Shown: positions 58,262 through 64,000 of the stretch, piece by piece
Layout of the letters: each line of letters starts with the position of its first letter
How positions within the stretch are numbered: position 1 is the first letter of the stretch
Origin: Streptococcus marmotae
Lineage (GTDB): Bacteria > Bacillota > Bacilli > Lactobacillales > Streptococcaceae
Direction of reading: 5' to 3'
Assembly (NCBI RefSeq): GCF_001623565.1
Contig: NZ_CP015196.1
Coordinates: forward strand, 1,695,501 to 1,759,500
Length of the DNA: 64,000 nucleotides
Program-made: the position numbers and the translations under genes
Notes under the pieces: generated by a model
Database searches by the model: none
Told to the model about the DNA's origin: nothing
What the model saw: only the letters and a program-made list of their open reading frames with translations

Positions 58262-60005
58262 TTTCTCCATCATCAACTGCTTTGAGATGACGGAAGCGTG
58301 GACTAGTTTCCGCTAGAAAGGCAGGAGAGCCTTCCATTTCGAGTTGCCCATTTTCGAGGAAAATAACACGGTCAGCATATTCGATCCCCTTTAAATGGTG
58401 GGTAATCCAGATAACGGTTTTACCTTTTAGCTCCTCCATAAAGGTTGTTAGGAGTTGTTTTTCGGTAATGGGATCAAGCCCAACAGTCGGCTCATCGAGA
58501 ATAACGATAGGTGTTTCTTTTAGAAGAATGCGGGCAAGGGCAATTCGGTGCCGTTCTCCCCCTGAAAAACGCAGACCAGCTTCGTCAACCATGGTATCCA
58601 GTCCTTGTGGTAAGGCCGCAACCATTTCCTTTAGGCCAACACGCTCAAGAACATGCCAGACTTGATCGAGACTAGCCTTTTCATTTCCAAGGCGGATATT
58701 ATTGAGCAAGCTCGTCCGAAAGAGATAGGGTGCCTGCTGGATAACGCCAATGTAGGCTGGAATAGCTTCGCCAATAGTAGCTACTGGTACACCACCCAGG
58801 GAAATGTCTCCTAAACTAGGCTGTAAATCTCCTCTCAACAGAGTTGCAAGGGTACTTTTTCCAGAACCACTCCGACCTAGAATGGCCAGCTTTTGTCCTT
58901 GAGGAATGGTCAAGGACAGTTGGTCAAGGACCAGTCGTTCATCACCAGCATAGTGAAAGCTGAGATTGTTTATCTCAAGAGTATAAGGAGCTTGCGGTTG
59001 CTGATTTGTTGTCGATTCAGGTCGTAGGCTAGGAAGAGCATTGAGCCGTTCAATTGAGTCCGCATAACTGTTTGTTTCTTGACTGGCAGCAGATAATCCT
59101 GCAAAGGCATCGATAATGGGAAGAAGCGATAGGACAAAGGCTGCAACCCAATTGGCTGCCCCTCCATGATGACCAGTAAAATGACTTCCCGCCCAAAGGA
59201 AAGTAGCAAGAATCAATCCACCATAAGCTACTTCAAATAGAAGTGCTCGCTTATTTTGGAAGGATTTCATCTTAGCTTGGACTGCCATCAGTTGGTCTTG
59301 TGAATGTTCATGGAGTGCAACATATTCTTGTCCCCGTTGGCTGAAAATCCAGTCTGAAATTCCCAAGACATTGTCAGTTAATTCTGTATACAGGCCATTT
59401 TTTAAGGCTTTTTCTTTTTGCTGTCTTGCTCCATTAACGAGAACAGAAACCAGAGGAAAGAGAAAAATCAGAATGGCCAGATAAAGGAACATGAAGAGCG
59501 CGAACCGCCAAGAAAAGAACCCCAACCCAATCACGATAAATAGGTAGAGAATCCAAGCGATAACTGTTGGGAAAATGGTCCGCAAGTAAAGATTTTGTAG
59601 GTGATTGATGTCTTCTGCTAAGAGTCCAATCACATCTCCCAAACGAAAATCACGTTTAATGAAAATCGCATCCTGTTCCAAGGTCTGATAGAGCTTGAGC
59701 CGGAGTTGCGAGGTCATTTTGAGAACCCAATTGTGGCTCGTCAAACGTTCCAAATAGCGGAAAACTGGTCTAGCAATCCCAAAGGTTCTAGTCAGAACAA
59801 TCGGAATATAAACGAGGAGAATATTGGTTGGTAGAGAGGCAGATTTACTAATCAGAAAGCCTGAGATGAACATCAGAGCACCTGCACTAAAGAAGGTCAG
59901 AAAACCAAGAAACAAGGCAGCAACTAAGGCTAGTTTGTATTGTTTGAAAAATGGTTTGACCCAGTGGTCATCTTTCATGACACGAAACAAAGGAATATTA
60001 GTCAT
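58248..60005 (-). CDS. cydC: CydC-type heterodimeric ABC exporter subunit
   Basis: 585 residues. Six N-terminal membrane helices (VAALFLGFLTFFSAGALMFI) and a C-terminal ATPase: Walker A AILGRSGSGKSTLATLL, Q-loop IGVIQQAPYLF, signature LRFSGGERHRIALARILLKE and Walker B PIVILDEPTVGLDP. Pairs with the upstream CydD to export thiols (and possibly handle haem) needed to assemble cytochrome bd. Start overlaps the cydD stop by 8 bp. Last gene of the operon. Confidence 0.92.
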   Translation of the reverse strand: MTNIPLFRVMKDDHWVKPFFKQYKLALVAALFLGFLTFFSAGALMFISGFLISKSASLPTNILLVYIPIVLTRTFGIARPVFRYLERLTSHNWVLKMTSQLRLKLYQTLEQDAIFIKRDFRLGDVIGLLAEDINHLQNLYLRTIFPTVIAWILYLFIVIGLGFFSWRFALFMFLYLAILIFLFPLVSVLVNGARQQKEKALKNGLYTELTDNVLGISDWIFSQRGQEYVALHEHSQDQLMAVQAKMKSFQNKRALLFEVAYGGLILATFLWAGSHFTGHHGGAANWVAAFVLSLLPIIDAFAGLSAASQETNSYADSIERLNALPSLRPESTTNQQPQAPYTLEINNLSFHYAGDERLVLDQLSLTIPQGQKLAILGRSGSGKSTLATLLRGDLQPSLGDISLGGVPVATIGEAIPAYIGVIQQAPYLFRTSLLNNIRLGNEKASLDQVWHVLERVGLKEMVAALPQGLDTMVDEAGLRFSGGERHRIALARILLKETPIVILDEPTVGLDPITEKQLLTTFMEELKGKTVIWITHHLKGIEYADRVIFLENGQLEMEGSPAFLAETSPRFRHLKAVDDGEKETV

Positions 60006-61716
60006 GACTTCCTCCCATTGCAGTTTTTAGGTGATAGAGTTTGCCTTTTTTGGCTAGGAGTTCTTCGTAGCTTCCCATTTCCACGATTTGTCCTTGATCT
60101 ACGACCCAGATAGTGTCCATTTGGTGGAGCCAGTGAAGGCGGTGAGTGGCGAGTAAGACCAAGCGGTTCTCCATCAATGGTAACATTTTTTCCTTTAGTT
60201 CCAGCTCGGTTTCAATGTCAAGGTGGGCGGTTGGCTCATCGAGTAGGAGAATACGACGCTCTTTATCAAGAAAGGCACGGGCAAGAGCAATCCGCTGTGC
60301 TTGACCGCCACTTAGAGGACGAGCCCCATTTCCGATACGGGTGCCAAGACCTTCAGGTAGACTAGCCACCAGTTCATCCAACCCGACAACTGAAATCGCC
60401 TCTCGTACCTCCTCATCGCTGGCTGAAGGGGTATAGAAGGTGATGTTGTCACGAAGGCTCATTTCAAAGACATAGGGATTTTGTGGGATGTAAAGGAGTT
60501 GCTTACGCCAATCTTCCTGATCAAGGTTAGTGACTTTCTGCTGGTCTATCCAAATGTTGCCCTCGACAGGTGCTAGGAATCCACTCAAGAGATTGATAAG
60601 ACTAGACTTCCCAGAACCACTCATGCCGATAATACCGATTTTTTGATAGCCTGTGAGAGCAAGTGATGTTCCTTCAAAAAGTTTTTTATCCTCGTAGGCC
60701 ATGGAAATCTGATCCAATGCTAAGCGACTGTCTCTCGTCCATGGTGCCATGCTGATTTGTTCCTTGCGGATACTTGTGGTATTCAAGATTTCTTGAATAC
60801 TTTGCATGGCATTTTTTCCGTCTAAGGTAGCGTGGTAGTCACTTGAAAAATCACGCACAGGTAGGAAATATTCTGGAGCTAAAATGAGAATAGTTAGGGC
60901 TGGAAAAAGCAGCATTTGACCGTTGATCAATCGAAGCCCCAGAAGAACTGCGACTACCGCAATGGATAAGGTGGTAAAGAAATCAAGAGCAAAAGTGGAT
61001 AAGATTCCAATGCGTAAGGCACCCATGGTTGCTTTGCGGAAATTTTCACTGGTTTGGTAGATGTTCTTGGCATAGGGCTTGCTGCGACCGAAGAACTTCA
61101 AGGTATCAATACCTCGTAGCGTATCCAAGAAATGGTTGGACAAGAGCTGGTATTGTTGGTACTGACGGTTGGCTCTTGCTTGTGCCGCATATCCCAAGAT
61201 AATCATAAATAGGATGATAATGGGAAATACAACGAGGAGAACCAGACCAGATTCCCAGTCTAAATAACAGATATAGGCTAGAATAATCCAAGGAATGATG
61301 CTCATATTCATCATCTTATTGAGAATCAGGTGCAGGTAATTTTCGACCAAAGAAATGCCGTCTAAGGTCATGGTGATGACATTTCCTGAACCTTCTTTTT
61401 GAACGATATGCGGTCCCAATTCAAAGAGTTTCTGGAACAGGTTTTCTCGTAGGAGACGCGCCTGTTGACTAGAAAAAGCATCCAACCGCTCATCCTTGAG
61501 GTAGTTTATGCCATGTCGCCCTAGATAGGAGAGAAAAAAGCATAGGATAGGCCAAAGTTGATTGTTTAGAGCTTGTCCCTCCCAGACACCCGTAATGGCC
61601 TGACTAATACCTGTTGCCTGTCCGATAATAAAGATTGCCTGAAGGATGTCTAATCCTGCAAGCAATCCTAATAGTTTATGAACACCGGACAAGCGCATCA
61701 CAGCTTTATCCAGCAT
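59998..61716 (-). CDS. cydD: CydD-type heterodimeric ABC exporter subunit
   Basis: 572 residues from ATG 61716 (GGGGGAA upstream); a start at 61734 is less likely. Membrane domain followed by ATPase: Walker A GIIGMSGSGKSSLINLLSG, Q-loop LYIPQNPYVFEMSLRDN, signature PLSGGQAQRIALARAFLDKE, Walker B RILLLDEPTAHLD, and H-loop ATHRLHWL. Overlaps the end of cydB by 11 bp. Together with CydC it supports maturation of cytochrome bd. Confidence 0.92.
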   Translation of the reverse strand: MLDKAVMRLSGVHKLLGLLAGLDILQAIFIIGQATGISQAITGVWEGQALNNQLWPILCFFLSYLGRHGINYLKDERLDAFSSQQARLLRENLFQKLFELGPHIVQKEGSGNVITMTLDGISLVENYLHLILNKMMNMSIIPWIILAYICYLDWESGLVLLVVFPIIILFMIILGYAAQARANRQYQQYQLLSNHFLDTLRGIDTLKFFGRSKPYAKNIYQTSENFRKATMGALRIGILSTFALDFFTTLSIAVVAVLLGLRLINGQMLLFPALTILILAPEYFLPVRDFSSDYHATLDGKNAMQSIQEILNTTSIRKEQISMAPWTRDSRLALDQISMAYEDKKLFEGTSLALTGYQKIGIIGMSGSGKSSLINLLSGFLAPVEGNIWIDQQKVTNLDQEDWRKQLLYIPQNPYVFEMSLRDNITFYTPSASDEEVREAISVVGLDELVASLPEGLGTRIGNGARPLSGGQAQRIALARAFLDKERRILLLDEPTAHLDIETELELKEKMLPLMENRLVLLATHRLHWLHQMDTIWVVDQGQIVEMGSYEELLAKKGKLYHLKTAMGGSHD

Positions 61717-62734
61717 GGTGTTCCCCCGTTCCAACGACTGGTAGCTTAATCCGTTTTCTAAAGATATAGTAAGTCCAAGCAGTATAGGCTAAGACAAAAG
61801 GTACTAAGGTTAAGGCTACCATTGACATAATGCTAAGTGTGTAAGGGGAAGATGAAGCAGATGCAATGAGCAAATCGTATTTTGAACTGATTGAGCTAAT
61901 CATGACACGTGGGAAGAGTCCTTGGAATAATAGGACAACAACGGTCACCAAGGAAAGTCCACTAGCAAGAAAAGCTGTCATTTCAGCCTCTTTGAGGACA
62001 GATACATGAGCCACTAGAGTAAGAAGGACAATAGCCACTACCAATACCAAGGTTGGTACAAGGTGTAGTGCAAAGAAGTCTGTCTTAAAAAAGAGCAGGG
62101 TCGCAAATGCTACCAAACCAAGATAGAGTACAAGATAGAGTTTCTTGGCATAGTCACGAGCACGAGTGCGGATATCGCCTTCTGTTTTTAGGCTGATGTA
62201 GTTTAAACCATGTAGATAGGTCAAGAGTACCATAGCGACTCCACCAACTAGTGAGAAGAGGTTGAAGTAGTCGCCAAAATGAGCAGACATATTGCCATTT
62301 TCATCGAGGGGCATTCCTTGAATGAGGCTGATAAACATCACACCAAAGAAGAAAGGAACGATGAAGGAGCCGATAGACAAGGTCCAGTTCCAGCGTTGCT
62401 TTTGCGCGGCAGGAACTTTGTGGCGAAATTCAAAGGAGACACCACGGATAATCAAGCCGACTAAGATGACCAACAAGATGAGATAGTAGCCGCTGAATAA
62501 AGAAGCATACCAGTAAGGGAAAGAAGCAAACATTGCTCCACCCGCAGTGAGTAACCAAACTTCATTGCCGTCCCAAACAGGGCCAATGGTCTGTACAATC
62601 TGATCTTTTTCCAGCTCATTTTTGGCGAGTGATTGCACGGCCATTCCTACTCCGAAGTCAAATCCTTCAAGGAAGAAGAAGCCTGAAAAGAGTAAGCCGA
62701 TGAGAAAGAACCATAACAATTGTAAATTGCTCAT
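61706..62734 (-). CDS. cydB: Cytochrome bd quinol oxidase subunit II
   Basis: 342 residues, about eight to nine membrane segments. FFLEGFDFGVGMAVQSL and GPVWDGNEVWLLTAGGAMFA, then FPYWYASLFSGYYLILLVIL and RGVSFEFRHK are the family signature. Structural partner of CydA in the bd oxidase. Starts 3 bp after cydA ends. Streptococci lack haem synthesis, so activity depends on imported haem and on menaquinone supply. Confidence 0.95.
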   Translation of the reverse strand: MSNLQLLWFFLIGLLFSGFFFLEGFDFGVGMAVQSLAKNELEKDQIVQTIGPVWDGNEVWLLTAGGAMFASFPYWYASLFSGYYLILLVILVGLIIRGVSFEFRHKVPAAQKQRWNWTLSIGSFIVPFFFGVMFISLIQGMPLDENGNMSAHFGDYFNLFSLVGGVAMVLLTYLHGLNYISLKTEGDIRTRARDYAKKLYLVLYLGLVAFATLLFFKTDFFALHLVPTLVLVVAIVLLTLVAHVSVLKEAEMTAFLASGLSLVTVVVLLFQGLFPRVMISSISSKYDLLIASASSSPYTLSIMSMVALTLVPFVLAYTAWTYYIFRKRIKLPVVGTGEHHAG

Positions 62735-62736
62735 GT

Positions 62737-64000
62737 TTAGAATGCCTCCTTATTAAATGTATCAATGGAAGAATAGCCACCGATGTGCAATCCCTCATGT
62801 TCAGGACCCTGGTGCAATTCTCGAATGACCAATTTGATCATGGTTGTTGCTAGACCAGTGAATAAGATAAAGTAGACGATATTGGAGACAGTCAGAGAAG
62901 CAACAGATACATTTGGTGACACACTTTGTTCAATCGTAAAGAGACCGTAAACTGTCCAAGGGTAACGACCTTGCTCTGCCACAACCCAGCCGAAGGTATT
63001 GGCTAAAAATGGTGCAAAGGTTGTGAGAGCTATTAGCCAGAGCATCCATTTCTTTTCATAGAGGATTGGATTTTTCTTTCTGGTCCAAAATAGTCCCAAA
63101 GCAGATACAAGGAGCATTAAGGTTCCAAAACCGGCCATGATACGGAAACCGTAAAAGAGGAGATTGACCATTGGGAAGTAGTTGCGATCCCCATATTGAG
63201 CAATCAATTCTTCATTGGCTGTATCCATTCCTTTAACGGCACCAGACATCTTATGGTAAGACAAGATACTAAGCATATAAGGAATTTTAACACCAAAGAC
63301 TTGTTTGTGTTTGGCTTCATCTGCCCAAGCAAGGACAGTCCAAGCAGCAGGGTCGCCAGAATCTTCATAGTCCCCTTCCATGGCTGCAAATTTCATTGGC
63401 TGATCTTCGATAAGGGCTTGCATTTGCGCATCTCCAGCTCCAAGTACAGAGAGAGAGCCAATAAGAGAAATAATCAAACCAATACGAATAGATTTTTTAT
63501 AGAGTGCTTGAGTAGTTTCAGTTAGGCTGTTTTTTTTCAAGAGACGGAAGGCTGCCATTCCAGCTACGAGAATACCGCCCATGGTAATAGCACCTGTAAT
63601 AACGTGGCTGTATTCGTAGATGAACTGTGGGTTGGTAATCAAGGCACCAAAATCTGTCATCTGGGCACGACCATTGACGATTTCATAGCCGACTGGGTGC
63701 TGCATGAAGCTGTTGGCAATCAAAATCCACATCGCTGACATCAATGAGCCAAATACAACTAACCAGATGAAGGTAGCATGTAATTTCTTGCTGATTTTTT
63801 TGTTGTCCCAAGTGAACATCCAGAGTCCTAGAAAAGTGGATTCCATGAAAAAGGCAAAGAGGGCTTCGACCGCAAGCGGTGCTCCGAAGATGTCACCAAC
63901 AAAGCGGGAATAGTCAGACCAGTTCATTCCGAATTGGAATTCTTGGATAATCCCTGTCACCACACCGACTGCGAAACTGAGCAGCATGATATTGCCCCAG
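62737..64000 (-). CDS. cydA: Cytochrome bd quinol oxidase subunit I (5'-partial)
   Basis: About 420 C-terminal residues; the start lies beyond the right edge and the N-terminal ~55 residues with the first haem ligand are missing. Visible: GIIQEFQFGMNWSDYSRFVG, FGAPLAVEALFAFFMESTFL, HPVGYEI, Q-loop region, and WVVAEQGRYPWTVYGLF (the conserved GRYPW). Reduces oxygen to water with quinol. First gene of cydA-cydB-cydD-cydC on the minus strand. Confidence 0.94.
   Translation of the reverse strand, partial: WGNIMLLSFAVGVVTGIIQEFQFGMNWSDYSRFVGDIFGAPLAVEALFAFFMESTFLGLWMFTWDNKKISKKLHATFIWLVVFGSLMSAMWILIANSFMQHPVGYEIVNGRAQMTDFGALITNPQFIYEYSHVITGAITMGGILVAGMAAFRLLKKNSLTETTQALYKKSIRIGLIISLIGSLSVLGAGDAQMQALIEDQPMKFAAMEGDYEDSGDPAAWTVLAWADEAKHKQVFGVKIPYMLSILSYHKMSGAVKGMDTANEELIAQYGDRNYFPMVNLLFYGFRIMAGFGTLMLLVSALGLFWTRKKNPILYEKKWMLWLIALTTFAPFLANTFGWVVAEQGRYPWTVYGLFTIEQSVSPNVSVASLTVSNIVYFILFTGLATTMIKLVIRELHQGPEHEGLHIGGYSSIDTFNKEAF

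Overview
The window reads as a chromosome segment of a low-GC Gram-positive coccus of the genus Streptococcus. Evidence is the conserved block plsY/parE/parC/ilvE, the ung-mutX-pyrC order, a CpsD-type tyrosine autokinase heading a Wzx/Wzy capsule locus, a CpsY-type LysR regulator next to pyrK, PyrR attenuators, and L27 with the Firmicute cleavable N-terminus. The order CpsD / CapD-type dehydratase / small sugar transferase / DegT aminotransferase recalls several Streptococcus suis-type capsule loci, but the species cannot be fixed from sequence alone.

Layout. 1-15.5 kb: 3' part of a capsular polysaccharide (cps) locus: chain-length kinase CpsD (partial), UDP-HexNAc 4,6-dehydratase, a GT2 glycosyltransferase broken at a run of ten G, initiating sugar-1-phosphate transferase, aminotransferase, GT2, two GT4 enzymes, Wzy, two LicD enzymes, an IspD/TarI-like cytidylyltransferase with a partner reductase/epimerase, a GT8 remnant and Wzx. 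15.5-18.5 kb: degenerate spacer, GNAT, Nudix, and an ISL3-family IS sitting in the Nudix terminator. 18.5-19.5 kb: orphan amino-acid-binding lipoprotein. 19.7-25.6 kb: glycogen operon glgC-glgD-glgA-glgB on the minus strand, with glgB frameshifted near its 3' end and CcpA-like cre sites upstream. 25.6-35.1 kb: cpsY, two PyrR-attenuated units (pyrK-pyrDB and pyrF-pyrE), a GT-C/GT2 membrane glycosylation pair, ung, mutX, pyrC. 35.1-44.1 kb: plsY, topoisomerase IV genes, ilvE behind a 161-bp palindromic repeat, a DUF2969-like gene, tRNA-Tyr, a structured RNA candidate, tRNA-Gln, rpsA, tRNA-Arg. 44.2-49.3 kb: threonine aldolase, the NifZ-like desulfurase/ThiI pair, BrnQ. 49.3-51 kb: IS30-family element with a frameshifted transposase and nested IS30-like ends. 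51-52 kb: rplU-rpmA with an L21 leader and no gene between them. 52.3-58.2 kb: alpha-galactosidase, AraC regulator, GH32 and PTS IIBC (raffinose/sucrose-type locus). 58.2-64 kb: cydABDC cytochrome bd operon on the minus strand; cydA runs off the window.

The cps genes can make an undecaprenyl-linked repeat unit that probably starts with a 4-amino-4,6-dideoxy-HexNAc and is decorated through a CDP-activated phosphate donor by LicD enzymes. The most notable signal is the G10 tract inside a capsule glycosyltransferase: one base more or two fewer restores a full-length GT2, so the capsule may be phase variable. Caution is needed because four genes here (GT2, glgB, two transposases) carry single frameshifts and three of these lie in homopolymers, so read error must be excluded.
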